From Gaiellasilicea sp963705515 (lineage in GTDB: Bacteria > Actinomycetota > Thermoleophilia > Gaiellales > Gaiellaceae): 64,000 bases of DNA. Both the position numbers and the translations under genes were made by a program. The notes below the pieces were generated by a model. It was not told where the DNA came from, searched no databases, and worked only from the letters and a program-made list of their open reading frames with translations. Of the stretch, positions 35,649 to 44,680 are shown in pieces. The first letter of the stretch is position 1. Each line of letters opens with the position of its first letter. The DNA lies in the NCBI GenBank assembly GCA_963705515.1, contig CAVPJV010000007.1:194079-258078 (forward strand). Direction: 5' to 3'.

Positions 35649-36418
35649 ATGGCGCGACTCCTCGTCACCGCAGTCTCACTCCTGGCGTTCGCAGCGTCCG
35701 CCGGCGCCGATGCCGGTCCCGTCTTTGTCCTCGACCGGACGAGCGCGCAGCCGAACGACCGCGTCACCGTCCGGACGGCCGCTTTCGAGCCGGGGCGTTC
35801 GTCTCTACCTCGTCGGCCGCGGCGCTGTCCCAGAGGTGCGGCTGCGGACCGGACCGGCGCTTGAGCTTCGTCGGGACGCTCGCGCGGGGCCGTGCCGGCC
35901 GCGGCACATTGACGTTCAGCGTGCCGCCGCTCGACGCCGGCGCGTACGAGCTCGCCGCGTGGAGCCGCAGCAAGGGTCTCTCGGTGTCGCGGTCGGCGCG
36001 GTTGCGGCTCGGCACGACAGCGCCGTGCCCGGTCACGCACCCGAACGGGAACCGGCCGCCGGGCCAGCCCCGGGGCGTGACGTGGTACGGGAACGGCTTC
36101 CTCTGGGCCGGCGTCAGCGTGACGGCACGTACACCGTGCACGCCGGACCTCGTCGGAGCCGACGGCTCGATCGGGAACAAGCTGTTGTGGGTCACGACGC
36201 CGCCCTGGGAGAAGCCGACGGTCTCGGGAGAGCGAATCGACGCCCCGGCGGCACCGCTCCGGGTCGTCGGCGTCAACACGGGCTCGTTCTCCGACGCGGC
36301 CAACCCGTCCCACATGACCCCGGTGGGCTACCCGACCACGGGCTGCTGGCGGCTGACAGCGCGGCTCGGTGACCTCAGCCTCGTCTACGTCGTCCGCGTC
36401 GAGGTGGCGAGCGGGTAG
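35649..36418 (+). pseudogene. Secreted hypothetical protein with two frame slips
   Basis: The reading frame starts with a good signal peptide (MARLLVTAVSLLAFAASAGA) and an Ig-like opening (GPVFVLDRTSAQPNDRVTV). It then must shift at GGGG (35792-35795) into VRLYLVGRGAVPEVRLRTGP, and again near 35856-35860 into LSFVGTLARGRAGRGTLTF and the rest (WYGNGFLWAGVSVTARTPCT, TTGCWRLTARLGDL). Each slip is repaired by deleting one base. The joined protein would be about 255 residues, secreted, with Cys pairs. The family is not recognised. It is 65 bp before the DUF1800 gene and possibly in its operon. Confidence 0.6.
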
Positions 36419-36483
36419 CAGCGCGCGCTGACCTCACTCGGACGGGTGCAGGAAAACCCCCGTCCTGCCGATAAGACACTGGG

Positions 36484-37818
36484 ATGGGGGTTGCCGCCTA
36501 TAGAGGCCCCTTCGGACGCGAGCAGGCCGAGCGTCTCCTCTGGCGTGCCGGTTTCGGGCCGCGGAAGGGTGAGGCAGCGGCGCTCGCAAAGCTCGGGCTC
36601 GACGGCGCCGTTCGCTCGCTGACGCGTCCGGGGGGCGAGAAGTTCGTCGGCCCCGCGCCGCACGACGACAAGGGCCGCGCGCTCGCGCCGGGCGACGCCT
36701 GGGGCCACGACCACCTCTGGTGGATGGACCGGATGGTGCGCACCTCGCGCCCGCTCGTCGAGCGGATGACCCTCGTCTGGCACGACTGGTTCGCGACCTC
36801 GCTGGCGGGTGTCGGCTCGCAGAAGCTGATGCTGAACCAGAACAAGCTCCTGCGCCGCCTCTCGCTGGGCTCGTTCGACACGATGCTGCGCGAGGTCACC
36901 AAGGACCCGGCGATGCTGCTCTGGCTCTCGGGCACCGAGAACACGAAGCGGTCGCCGAACGAGAACTACGCGCGCGAGCTGATGGAGCTCTTCACGCTCG
37001 GTGCCGGACAGGGCTACACCGAGCGCGACGTCCGCGAGCAGGCGCGCGCGCTCACCGGCTTCGACAACGACTGGAAGCGCGGCGCCGGCAACGTCAACTT
37101 CCGCTACGACCGCGAGCGCCACGACGGCGGCAGCAAGCGGATCTTCGGCAAGAGCGGCACTTTCGACTGGCAGGACGCCGTCAACCTTTGCCTCCACCAC
37201 CCGAAGCACGCGCCCTTCTTCGTCGACAAGCTCTGGCACTACTTCATCCCGGTCGCGCCCGACGCCGGCACGCGGCGCTCGCTCGAGGCGCTCTACCGCA
37301 AGGACTTCGAGATCCGCCCCGTCGTCGAGGCGATCCTGCGCCACCCGGCGCTCTACACCGGCCCGCGGATGGTGAAGCCGCCGGCCGTCTACACGGCCGG
37401 CCTCCTGCGCGGGATCGGCCGCGGCATCGACACCACCTCCTGGGCGTGGCTCGCCTCGGAAACCGGTCAGCGCCTCTTCATGCCGCCGAACGTCGCCGGC
37501 TGGGACGACGAGCGCTGGCTCGACACCGCCACGTTCCGCGGGCGCTGGTGGGTCGCGAACTACGCGAGCCAGCCGTACGCGCTCACCGACAAGCAGGCGG
37601 CCAAGCTGCCCGCCGAGCCGAAGGCCCTCGTCGACGCCGCGATCGAGTTCTGGGGCTCCCCCACGCTGCGTCCGGCCACGCGCGCCGCGCTGTTGACCTT
37701 CGCGAACCGTGCGATGGGCGACGCGAACGCCAAGTGGAAGCAGACGAGCTACCGGTTCCTGACCGCGAACGCCCTCCGCCAGCTGATCGCCGTCTCCCCC
37801 GACCTCCAGACCTCGTAA
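36484..37818 (+). CDS. DUF1800 family protein
   Basis: A 444-residue protein of the DUF1800 family: ERLLWRAGFGPRKGEAAALA, TLVWHDWFATSLAGVGSQKL, LLRRLSLGSFDTMLREVTKD, SGTENTKRSPNENYARELME, LFTLGAGQGYTERDVREQAR and MPPNVAGWDDERWLDT. No signal peptide is seen. The function is unknown, but DUF1800 genes nearly always precede a DUF1501 gene, as here. An upstream stem GGACGGG/CCCGTCC (36440-36465) lies between this gene and its predecessor. Confidence 0.92.
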   Translation: MGVAAYRGPFGREQAERLLWRAGFGPRKGEAAALAKLGLDGAVRSLTRPGGEKFVGPAPHDDKGRALAPGDAWGHDHLWWMDRMVRTSRPLVERMTLVWHDWFATSLAGVGSQKLMLNQNKLLRRLSLGSFDTMLREVTKDPAMLLWLSGTENTKRSPNENYARELMELFTLGAGQGYTERDVREQARALTGFDNDWKRGAGNVNFRYDRERHDGGSKRIFGKSGTFDWQDAVNLCLHHPKHAPFFVDKLWHYFIPVAPDAGTRRSLEALYRKDFEIRPVVEAILRHPALYTGPRMVKPPAVYTAGLLRGIGRGIDTTSWAWLASETGQRLFMPPNVAGWDDERWLDTATFRGRWWVANYASQPYALTDKQAAKLPAEPKALVDAAIEFWGSPTLRPATRAALLTFANRAMGDANAKWKQTSYRFLTANALRQLIAVSPDLQTS

Positions 37819-37822
37819 GGAC

Positions 37823-37876
37823 TTAGTGCTCCATCCAGCGACACCCACCCCGCGATGCCACCGGACGGAGCACTAA
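37823..37876 (+). promoter_or_regulatory. Hairpin sequestering the DUF1501 ribosome-binding site
   Basis: TTAGTGCTCC at 37823-37832 pairs perfectly with GGAGCACTAA at 37867-37876. The right arm contains the GGAG Shine-Dalgarno sequence and the A of the ATG start. The left arm begins 4 nt after the DUF1800 stop codon, inside the footprint of a terminating ribosome, so translation of the first gene should open the stem. No T-run follows, so it is not a terminator. Confidence 0.75.
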
Positions 37877-39258
37877 TGGCCCGCTGCTGCAACGACTTCT
37901 CGCGCACCGACCTCTTCCGCCGCGCCGCCGCCGAAGCCGGCCGCGGGCTGCCGGCGATCGAGAACGGGATGCCGCTGCCCGCAGGCACGGGACTCGACCG
38001 GCGCAGCTTCCTCGCCCGCACGGCCGGGCTCGCGCTCGCCGTCTACGGCAGCTCGGCGTTCCTGCCAAGGGCGTTCGAGGAGGGCATCGCCGCGGCGACG
38101 GCCGCCGGCCCGCAGAAGGTGCTCGTCTCCGTCTTCCTCGACGGCGGCGCCGACTCGCTCTCGATGCTCTTCCCGGACGGCGACCCGCTCTACCGGAAGC
38201 TGCGGCCGCGCCTGGCGCTGCCGACGTCGGCTGGGCTTCCGTTCAGCGAGGATCCCCGCCTCCGCTGGCATCCGTCGCTGGGTGGGCTGGCACAGCTGCA
38301 CGGCGAGGGCAAGGTCGCGGTGATGGCCGGCGTCGGGTACACCGGGCCGGACCAGTCGCACTTCACCTCGCGGCACTTCTGGGAGGTCGGCGCGACGAGC
38401 GAGCAGCTTCGCACGGGCTGGCTCGGCCGCTACCTCGACCGCAGCGGCTCGCCGGACAATCCGCTGCAGGGCCTCTCGCTCGACTGGCGCCTGCAGCCGG
38501 CGCTCGCCACCGCGAAGATGCCGGTGGCCTCGATCGACGGCCCCGACCAGTACGGCTTCTGGACGCGCAACGTCTGGGGCGACGTCGAGAAGCGGATGCT
38601 CGACGCGATCGGCGCCCTCGGCCACTTGCCGACGAACGGCGACGCCGCGCTCGAGCAGGCGACCTCGGCCGCACTCCAGTCGGCCCGGCTGCGCCAGCAG
38701 CTGCTCCCCTTCACGCCCAAGAACGACCAGCCCGGCTTCACGAGCCCAGTCGCGTACCCGAAGGGCGACGACGAGTTCCCACGCCGGCTCGCAGGTCTCG
38801 CCGCGATGCTCGGGGCCGGTCTGCCCGTGCGGGTCGTCGCGCTCTCTGCCCCGGGCATGTACGACACCCACGACGACCAGCCGCAGGAGCTCGCCGACGG
38901 GCTGAAGCTCACAGCCGACAGCCTGCTGGCCTTCCAGCGCGACCTCGAGGCCCGCGGCCTCGCCGACCGCGTCGTCGTCCACGTCTGGTCGGAGTTCGGC
39001 CGGCGCGCGAAGGAGAACGGCTCGAACGGGACCGACCACGGCGCCGCCGGCGCCGGCTTCCTGATCGGCTCACGCGTGAACGGAACGATGATCGGCGAGT
39101 TCCCGGGTCTCGCGAAGCTCGACGAGCAGGGCAACCTGCGCGCGACGTCCGACTTCCGCGGCCTCTACAGCGCGCTGCTCGAGCAGTGGCTCGGCGCCGA
39201 CGCCGAGGCAATCATCCCGGGCGCGCGCAAGTTCGCGCGGCCGAAAGTGATCAGGTGA
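37876..39258 (+). CDS. DUF1501 family exported protein
   Basis: A 460-residue protein (ATG 37876; an earlier ATG at 37855 lacks a ribosome site). The N-terminal export signal is DRRSFLARTAGLALAVYGSS, a twin-arginine-type RR motif. The mature domain is sulfatase-like: VLVSVFLDGGADSLSMLFPD, HPSLGGLAQLHGEGKVAVMA, GVGYTGPDQSHFTSRHFWEV, VVHVWSEFGRRAKENGSNGT and TDHGAAGAGFLIG. The DG, SEFGR and DHG residues fit alkaline-phosphatase-superfamily metal ligands. Substrate unknown; exported via Tat is inferred. Confidence 0.92.
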   Translation: MARCCNDFSRTDLFRRAAAEAGRGLPAIENGMPLPAGTGLDRRSFLARTAGLALAVYGSSAFLPRAFEEGIAAATAAGPQKVLVSVFLDGGADSLSMLFPDGDPLYRKLRPRLALPTSAGLPFSEDPRLRWHPSLGGLAQLHGEGKVAVMAGVGYTGPDQSHFTSRHFWEVGATSEQLRTGWLGRYLDRSGSPDNPLQGLSLDWRLQPALATAKMPVASIDGPDQYGFWTRNVWGDVEKRMLDAIGALGHLPTNGDAALEQATSAALQSARLRQQLLPFTPKNDQPGFTSPVAYPKGDDEFPRRLAGLAAMLGAGLPVRVVALSAPGMYDTHDDQPQELADGLKLTADSLLAFQRDLEARGLADRVVVHVWSEFGRRAKENGSNGTDHGAAGAGFLIGSRVNGTMIGEFPGLAKLDEQGNLRATSDFRGLYSALLEQWLGADAEAIIPGARKFARPKVIR

Positions 39259-39587
39259 TCGCGACAGCACTCGTCCTGCTCACGCTTTCGGCGCCCGCGC
39301 CCGCCCGTGTCCAGGTCGGCGCCGACGAGTTCGGCTACACGCTCTCACGCGCGACGATCAAGGCGGGGCCGGCGATCGTGCAGCTCGCCAACTACGGCGA
39401 GGACGAGCACGACCTGCGCCTCCGCCGGATCGGCGGCACGAAGATCTACCGGGTCGGCACCGTGGCACCCGGCCGCGTCAAGGAGCTCGAAGCGCGCTTC
39501 CTCCCCGGCCGTTTCCGGCTCTGGTGCTCCCTGGCCGACCACCAGGCTCGGGGCATGCGGGCCACCCTGCTCGTCAAGAAGGCTTGA
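39255..39587 (+). CDS. Small secreted cupredoxin
   Basis: A 110-residue protein: short signal peptide (IATALVLLTLSAPAPARVQV), then a single cupredoxin domain. A His is in EDEHDLRLRRIGG, and the copper loop is LWCSLADHQARGM, a C-x4-H-x4-M arrangement expected for type-1 copper. GTG 39255 overlaps the DUF1501 TGA (GTGA), placing it in the same translational unit. A GC hairpin (39621-39645) follows the stop. Likely periplasmic or surface electron carrier serving the DUF1800/DUF1501 pair; this pairing is inference. Confidence 0.85.
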   Translation: MIATALVLLTLSAPAPARVQVGADEFGYTLSRATIKAGPAIVQLANYGEDEHDLRLRRIGGTKIYRVGTVAPGRVKELEARFLPGRFRLWCSLADHQARGMRATLLVKKA

Positions 39588-39648
39588 CGGCGCCCGAGCG
39601 ACAAGCGACAACTCCGTAGCGGGGCTTCCGTTGCGGCGGAGGCCCCTA

Positions 39649-39683
39649 CTCCCTAGGATCGGCGCTCACCCTCGAATAGGGAG
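39649..39683 (+). promoter_or_regulatory. Possible hairpin over the His-rich gene's ribosome site
   Basis: CTCCCTA (39649-39655) can pair with TAGGGAG (39677-39683), the right arm being the Shine-Dalgarno sequence of the His-rich mini-protein. A 7-bp stem with 21-nt loop is much weaker evidence than the DUF1501 hairpin and may be chance in GC-rich DNA. Confidence 0.4.
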
Positions 39684-39689
39684 CCGTCG

Positions 39690-39872
39690 ATGTCGCTGAT
39701 GGACAAGATCAAGTCGATGTTCTCGGGAGGTTCGTCGGACGCGGCGGATGCTCACGCAGGCCACGACCACGACGATGCCGGGCACGACCATGCCGGGCAC
39801 GACCACTCGCACGAGCCGGCCGCGCCGCCGGAGGCCGCACCGGCGGAGGAGGGCGAGAACCGGGCCGACTGA
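39690..39872 (+). CDS. Histidine-rich mini-protein, likely metal binding
   Basis: A 60-residue protein. After a short amphipathic N-terminus (MSLMDKIKSMFSGG) come nine histidines in about twenty residues as HAGHDHDDAGHDHAGHDHSH, then an acidic Ala/Pro/Glu tail. No signal peptide is seen. Such HxH/DH clusters bind nickel, zinc or copper in storage or chaperone proteins. The GGGAG ribosome site is well spaced, supporting a real gene. It lies next to a cupredoxin, so a copper or other metal buffer is a reasonable guess. Confidence 0.72.
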   Translation: MSLMDKIKSMFSGGSSDAADAHAGHDHDDAGHDHAGHDHSHEPAAPPEAAPAEEGENRAD

Positions 39873-39939
39873 GGGCGCATCCCGCTGTAGGGTCCAGGCG
39901 TTGTAGGTGCAGACGCCTCGAACTGGAGGTCTGCGGCGG

Positions 39940-41046
39940 ATGAAGTGGTTCGGAAGGCTGTTCTGCCTGATCGCAGCGGTCGGCGGTTTCGCCGCTGCAC
40001 ATCTGCTCGCCCAGGAAGGGAATGCGGCGGTGCCGACCGTGAGCGTCACCGTGCCGACCGCGCCCGTCCCGACGGTGACGACGCCGACCGTGCCGGCGCC
40101 GTCCGTACCGACGTCGACGGAGCCCTCGACGCCGTCACCGACCGTGCCCACACCGCCGCCGTCGACGACGACGCCGCCGCCGGTGCGTCTGCCACCGGTC
40201 GACACCCGGCCGCCCGTGACGACCCGTCCGGCGCCGACACCTCGTCCTGCCAGGCCGACGACCTCGACGACGATCACGGTCCCGTCGCAGCCGCCGGCCC
40301 GCGGGACGTCGCCGCCGCCGTCCAGCAGCTCCACCCCCTCCCCGGCCCCCACGTCGTCGGGCGCACGGAACACGAGCGTGCGCCCGTCTGCGACGGCGCG
40401 GCCGCAACGGAAGACGTTCGAGGCGCGAACGCACCGGTCGCAGAACCGTGTCAGCGTCCGACTCGCCTTCCTGCTGCCGACGGCAGACCGGCTCTTCCTG
40501 ATCGTCCGCGGCCCGGCTCCTTCCTGCCGGATCGCGGGGTTCATCCCCGTGCGTGGGCGGATGGGCGTCAACACCGTCTTCTTCTCCGGCCGGGTGCACG
40601 GGCGCCGACTCGAGCCGGGCGTCTACCTGATCTCGCTCTCGACGAACCGCCGCCTCGATCCGGCCGCAGCGACGGAGTACGTCCGTGTCGTCTCGCGCCG
40701 CAGCTCGGTCCCCCTCCCGGATCGGGCTCGGAAGCCGACGTGTGACGCGGCCGCCGCGGCCGCGTCGAGCTCCGGCCCGCCGATCGTCCTCGCCGAGGGG
40801 CTGCCGAAGACACCGAAGCCGCGACCCACCGCAAGCCTCGCCGGCGCGGCGGCCGCGAGCCCGACGGGCGACGCGAACGACGACAGCGCCTCGGACCTGC
40901 CGGAGTCGGGTGTGCTCGGCGCGGCCACGGGCGACGCCGACGAGGAGCCGTTCGTCGCGATCGCGGTCTTGACGATCGTCGGGGCGCTCCTGCTGGCGAT
41001 GCTCGTGCTCGTGACCCGGTTCCTGCGCGGCAGCTGGAACCCGTAG
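39940..41046 (+). CDS. Pro/Thr-rich surface protein with C-terminal membrane anchor
   Basis: A 368-residue protein. The signal peptide (RLFCLIAAVGGFAAAHLLAQ) is followed by about 130 residues of Val/Pro/Thr-rich repeats (PTVSVTVPTAPVPTVTTPTV) typical of extended wall-spanning or glycosylated linkers. A folded domain spans about 170-260 (VSVRLAFLLPTADRLFLIVR, GVYLISLSTNRRLDP, looks like a fibronectin/Ig-type beta-sandwich). A second disordered stretch and a C-terminal helix near 340-360 (IAVLTIVGALLLAMLVLVTR) with basic stop-transfer follow. ATG 39940 has GGAGG nine bases upstream. Function unknown. Confidence 0.8.
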   Translation: MKWFGRLFCLIAAVGGFAAAHLLAQEGNAAVPTVSVTVPTAPVPTVTTPTVPAPSVPTSTEPSTPSPTVPTPPPSTTTPPPVRLPPVDTRPPVTTRPAPTPRPARPTTSTTITVPSQPPARGTSPPPSSSSTPSPAPTSSGARNTSVRPSATARPQRKTFEARTHRSQNRVSVRLAFLLPTADRLFLIVRGPAPSCRIAGFIPVRGRMGVNTVFFSGRVHGRRLEPGVYLISLSTNRRLDPAAATEYVRVVSRRSSVPLPDRARKPTCDAAAAAASSSGPPIVLAEGLPKTPKPRPTASLAGAAAASPTGDANDDSASDLPESGVLGAATGDADEEPFVAIAVLTIVGALLLAMLVLVTRFLRGSWNP

Positions 41047-41088
41047 CCAAGAGCCGGGTCTCTGCTCGCGCCGCGATAGCCTCGGCGA

Positions 41089-41997
41089 GTGCAGATCCGG
41101 CACCCTTCGCCTCAGCCGATCCGCTGGGTCGCGCCGACTCTCTACGTCATCGCGCTGAGCGCCTACCTGTGGCGCGAGGGCATTCCCGTGGGGCGCGAGC
41201 GGCTGCTCGTCTGGATCGTGCTCGGCCTGCTCGCGCTCTCGACGGCCAATCTGATGGGCTGGCTGCGCGGCGTCGTGCTCGAGTGGCTGCCGCTCGCGCT
41301 CGTGCTCGCGGTCTACGACCTGCTGCGCGGCCACGCCGACGGCCTGCTCTTCTCGACCTGGTACCGGCCGCAGCTCGAAGCCGACGCCTTTCTCTTCGGC
41401 GGCACCGTCCCGACGGTCTGGCTGCAGGAACGGCTCTGGCACGGGACGGCGGACCTGCGCTGGTACGACCTCGCGGCCTGGGCCGTCTACATGAGCTACT
41501 TCGTGGCGACGTATCTCGTCGCCGGGCTGCTCTGGTTCTTCGCCCGCGCGCGCTTCCGCCGCTACGTCGCCTGCGTCGCGCTCCTCGCCGGGATGGCGTA
41601 CGCCACCTTCGCCCTCTTCCCGGCCGCACCGCCGTGGCTCGCCAGCCGGGTGGGCGAGCTCGACCCGACGACGCGGCTGATCGGCCCGATCTCCGGCCAC
41701 GTGCCCTTCCTCGCCTTCTCGTTCGAAGGGCTCTACGAACGGGGATCCGAGTACGCGAACCCGGTCGCCGCGGTGCCGTCGCTGCACGCCGCGTACACGC
41801 TGCTGATCACCCTGTTCCTCTGGCGCCCGGCGCCGCGCTGGGGTCGGGTGCTACTGGCCGCGTATCCCATCGCGATGGCGTTCGCGCTCGTCTACACGTC
41901 CGAGCACTACGTCGTCGACATCCTGCTCGGCTGGACGTACACCGTGATCGCCGTCTGGGTCGTCAACCGGATCGCGGATCGGCGAGCGGCGGCCTAG
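41089..41997 (+). CDS. PAP2-type membrane phosphatase / phosphotransferase
   Basis: A 302-residue integral membrane protein with about six helices (PLALVLAVYDLLRGHA, WAVYMSYFVATYLVAGLLWF, VACVALLAGMAYATFALFPA). The PAP2-3 type active-site motifs are AAVPSLHAAYTLLITLFLW (motif 2, PSLH) and YTSEHYVVDILLGWTYTVIA (motif 3, H...D). This resembles inositol-phosphoceramide synthase or lipid-phosphate phosphatase-like proteins used in lipoglycan synthesis. Start GTG 41089. The TAG shares CTAG with the convergent glycosidase. Confidence 0.88.
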   Translation: MQIRHPSPQPIRWVAPTLYVIALSAYLWREGIPVGRERLLVWIVLGLLALSTANLMGWLRGVVLEWLPLALVLAVYDLLRGHADGLLFSTWYRPQLEADAFLFGGTVPTVWLQERLWHGTADLRWYDLAAWAVYMSYFVATYLVAGLLWFFARARFRRYVACVALLAGMAYATFALFPAAPPWLASRVGELDPTTRLIGPISGHVPFLAFSFEGLYERGSEYANPVAAVPSLHAAYTLLITLFLWRPAPRWGRVLLAAYPIAMAFALVYTSEHYVVDILLGWTYTVIAVWVVNRIADRRAAA

Positions 41998-44678
41998 CCC
42001 ACGACAGGACCGAGCTGATCCGACCCCGGTGGGTCGAGGATCAGGTCGGCGACGAGCGCCGTCCAGCCCGTCTGGTGCGTCGCGCCGAGGCCGGCGCCGT
42101 TGTCGCCGTGGAAGTACTCGTTGAAGGTCAGGTTGTCCGTCCAGGCCGGATCCGTCTGGAATTTCTCCGTCGCGCCGTAGAGCGGTCGGCGGCCGTCGGG
42201 GCCGCGCAGCCAGATCGCGACGAGCCTGTCCGCGAGGTCCTGCGCGATCTCGCCGAACGTGTGCTCCTCGCCGGAGCCTGTGGGGTACTCGAGCGTGAAG
42301 CCGTCGCCGAAGAAGCGCTGGTAGACGACGAATTGCCGGATCGCCAGGTAGTTGACCGGCATCCAGATCGGTCCACGCCAGTTCGAGTTGCCGCCGAACA
42401 TGCTCGTGGTCGACTCGGCCGGCTCGTAGTCGATCGTCGCGCCTGGGACTCCAGCCAGCGTGTAGGGGTTCCCCTCGTAGCGCTTCGAGACCGCGCGGAG
42501 CCCGTGCGGCGAGAGGAACGCGTCCTCGTCGAAGAACTCGGCCAGCGTGCGCCTCAGGTCCTCGGGGTCGATCACCGAGACGAGGGCCGTCCGCTCGTCG
42601 CCGACCTCGCGCACGCGGCCGACCCCGCCCCCGCCGGCCTCCGTCCAGCGCTCGCGGAGACGGGCGAAGCGCTTGCCAAGCGCGCCAGCGGTCTCGGCCG
42701 CCTTCGTCGGCAGCCCGACGGCCGGGAGCACGGGGATCAGCCCTGAGATCGTCTGCACCTTCACGGGCTCGCTCTCGCCGGAGGGGAACACGAGCCGGTC
42801 GTAGAAGAACGCGTCGGCCGTGTCGTAGAGGCCCTGATGCTCGAGCGCGCGCGCGATCAGGACGAACTGCTCGAGGAACTTGACCACCATGTCCAGGTAG
42901 ACGTCGTTCTCCTCCGCGAGCTCGATCGCGATCACGAGCATCGTCAGCGCGTAGTAGGCCATCCACGCGGTGCCGTCGGCCTGCTCGAGCGAAACCCCCT
43001 CCGGGAGGTTGGAGCGATCGATCGGGCTGATGTTGTCGAGACCGAGGAAGCCGCCGCTGAAGACGTTGTTGCCGTCGGCATCCTGGCGGTTCAGCCACCA
43101 GGTGAAGTTGACGAGCAGCTTCTGAAAGATGCGCTCCAGGAACTCGCGGTCGCGGCCGCCGTCGATGCGATAGACGCGGATCGCCGCCATCACGTGCACC
43201 GGCGGATTGACGTCGTCGAAGTTCCACTCGTACGCCGGCAGCGCCCCGTTCGGGTGCTGGAACCATTCGCGCAGCAGCACCATCAGCTGGTACTTCGCGA
43301 ACGCAGGGTCGAGGTGCGCCCAGGGAATCGTGTGGAAGCCGAGATCCCAGGCCGCGAACCACGGGTACTCCCACGGATCCGGCATCGCGAGCACGTCAAA
43401 GGCGTCGAGGTGGCGCCAGCCGCTGTTGCGCCCGTGCTTGCGGGCCTCCGGCGGCGGCGGCTCGCCGGGATCCCCGTCCAGCCAGCGGCGCACGTCGTAG
43501 GGGTAGATCTGCTTGCTCCAGACGAGCCCGGCGCACGACTGGCGCAGGATCTGCATCTGCTCCGGCCCGGTGCCGGCCGGCGCGAGCGCGCCGTAGAACT
43601 CGTCCGCGTCCGCTTCGCGCGCGGCCACGGTCTCGTCGAACGGATCGCCCGCCCAGTCGGCCGTCGCCTCCGTCGCGCCGTCCGGGCGATGCAGCCGCAG
43701 CCGCAGCTCGGCGGTGCCGCCGGCCGGCACGGTCAGGCGATAGCGGAGCGCCGCCTTGGTGCCGAATGCGTCCGGGTTGACGGTGGCCGCGCCCGAGACG
43801 ACGTGGTCGTTGATGCCGTCCTTCGGGAACTGCGTCGTCGCGGCCGACCCGAAGATGCGCGGCGCGTTTGTCTCGTTCTCGCAGAAGAGCGCCTCCGGCA
43901 GCGCACCGTCGGGCCCGGGTGCCGCCTCGAGCCGGTAGCCGGCGAGCGCGTGATCGGCGACGACGAGCGTCGAGCCGGCTCCTTCGATGCGCGGCCGCAC
44001 CGCGTCCTCGCCCCACGACCACGTGTTGCGGAACCAGAGCGTCGGCAGCACCTCCAGCGCCGCCTCCTCGGCTGCGTGGTTCTCGACCACGATGCGGGCG
44101 AGGATCTCCGTCGGCGAGGCCTTCGCGTAGGTGACGTCGACGGACCAGTAGCGGTCGCCGTCGAACGCGCCGGTGTCGAGCAGCTCGAGCTCGGGATCGT
44201 GGAGGCCACGGCCGTGGTGGACGAGCTCGTCGTACGGGAAGGCGACCTGGGGATAGTGGTAGCGCCAGTGCAGGAGGGCATGGCTGGGCAGGCCCTCGAG
44301 GTACCACCAGTACTCCTTGACGTCCTCGCCGTGGTTCCCCTGCGGGCCCGTGAGGCCGAACATCCGCTCCTTCAGGATCGGGTCCTCGCCGTTCCAGAGC
44401 GCGAGTGCAAGGCACAGCTCATGTCGGATGTCCGAGATGCCGGCCATCCCGTCCTCGTTCCAGCGGTACGCGCGGGAGCGCGCGTGATCGTGCGGGAACG
44501 ACTCCCAGGCGTCGCCGCCCTCGGAGTAGTCCTCGCGGACCGTGCCCCAGGCGCGCTCGCTCAGATAGGGGCCCCACTCGTACCACGGGTTCGCCGAGAA
44601 GAGATCGTCCTCGGCACGGCCGGTCGCTTGGGCCAGCCGGGCGTGCTCGGCCGTCGCCGGGGTGCTGGAGCTCGGCAT
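41994..44678 (-). CDS. MGH1/GH63-like glucosidase
   Basis: An 894-residue glycoside hydrolase of the (alpha/alpha)6-barrel type: WYEWGPYLSERAWGTVREDY, YRWNEDGMAGISDIRHELCL and MFGLTGPQGNHGEDVKEYWW at the front, then an N-terminal beta-sandwich. The catalytic barrel has WFAAWDLGFHTIPWAHLDPA, GALPAYEWNFDDVNPPVHVM, STTSMFGGNSNWRGPIWMPV and LTFNEYFHGDNGAGLGATHQ. The acidic residues in AAWDLGF and GDNGAG regions fit GH63 catalysis. Likely hydrolyses alpha-glucosides (glucosylglycerate, kojibiose or similar). Two bp after the GH13 gene at the operon's end. Confidence 0.9.
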   Translation of the reverse strand: MPSSSTPATAEHARLAQATGRAEDDLFSANPWYEWGPYLSERAWGTVREDYSEGGDAWESFPHDHARSRAYRWNEDGMAGISDIRHELCLALALWNGEDPILKERMFGLTGPQGNHGEDVKEYWWYLEGLPSHALLHWRYHYPQVAFPYDELVHHGRGLHDPELELLDTGAFDGDRYWSVDVTYAKASPTEILARIVVENHAAEEAALEVLPTLWFRNTWSWGEDAVRPRIEGAGSTLVVADHALAGYRLEAAPGPDGALPEALFCENETNAPRIFGSAATTQFPKDGINDHVVSGAATVNPDAFGTKAALRYRLTVPAGGTAELRLRLHRPDGATEATADWAGDPFDETVAAREADADEFYGALAPAGTGPEQMQILRQSCAGLVWSKQIYPYDVRRWLDGDPGEPPPPEARKHGRNSGWRHLDAFDVLAMPDPWEYPWFAAWDLGFHTIPWAHLDPAFAKYQLMVLLREWFQHPNGALPAYEWNFDDVNPPVHVMAAIRVYRIDGGRDREFLERIFQKLLVNFTWWLNRQDADGNNVFSGGFLGLDNISPIDRSNLPEGVSLEQADGTAWMAYYALTMLVIAIELAEENDVYLDMVVKFLEQFVLIARALEHQGLYDTADAFFYDRLVFPSGESEPVKVQTISGLIPVLPAVGLPTKAAETAGALGKRFARLRERWTEAGGGGVGRVREVGDERTALVSVIDPEDLRRTLAEFFDEDAFLSPHGLRAVSKRYEGNPYTLAGVPGATIDYEPAESTTSMFGGNSNWRGPIWMPVNYLAIRQFVVYQRFFGDGFTLEYPTGSGEEHTFGEIAQDLADRLVAIWLRGPDGRRPLYGATEKFQTDPAWTDNLTFNEYFHGDNGAGLGATHQTGWTALVADLILDPPGSDQLGPVVG

Positions 44679-44680
44679 CG

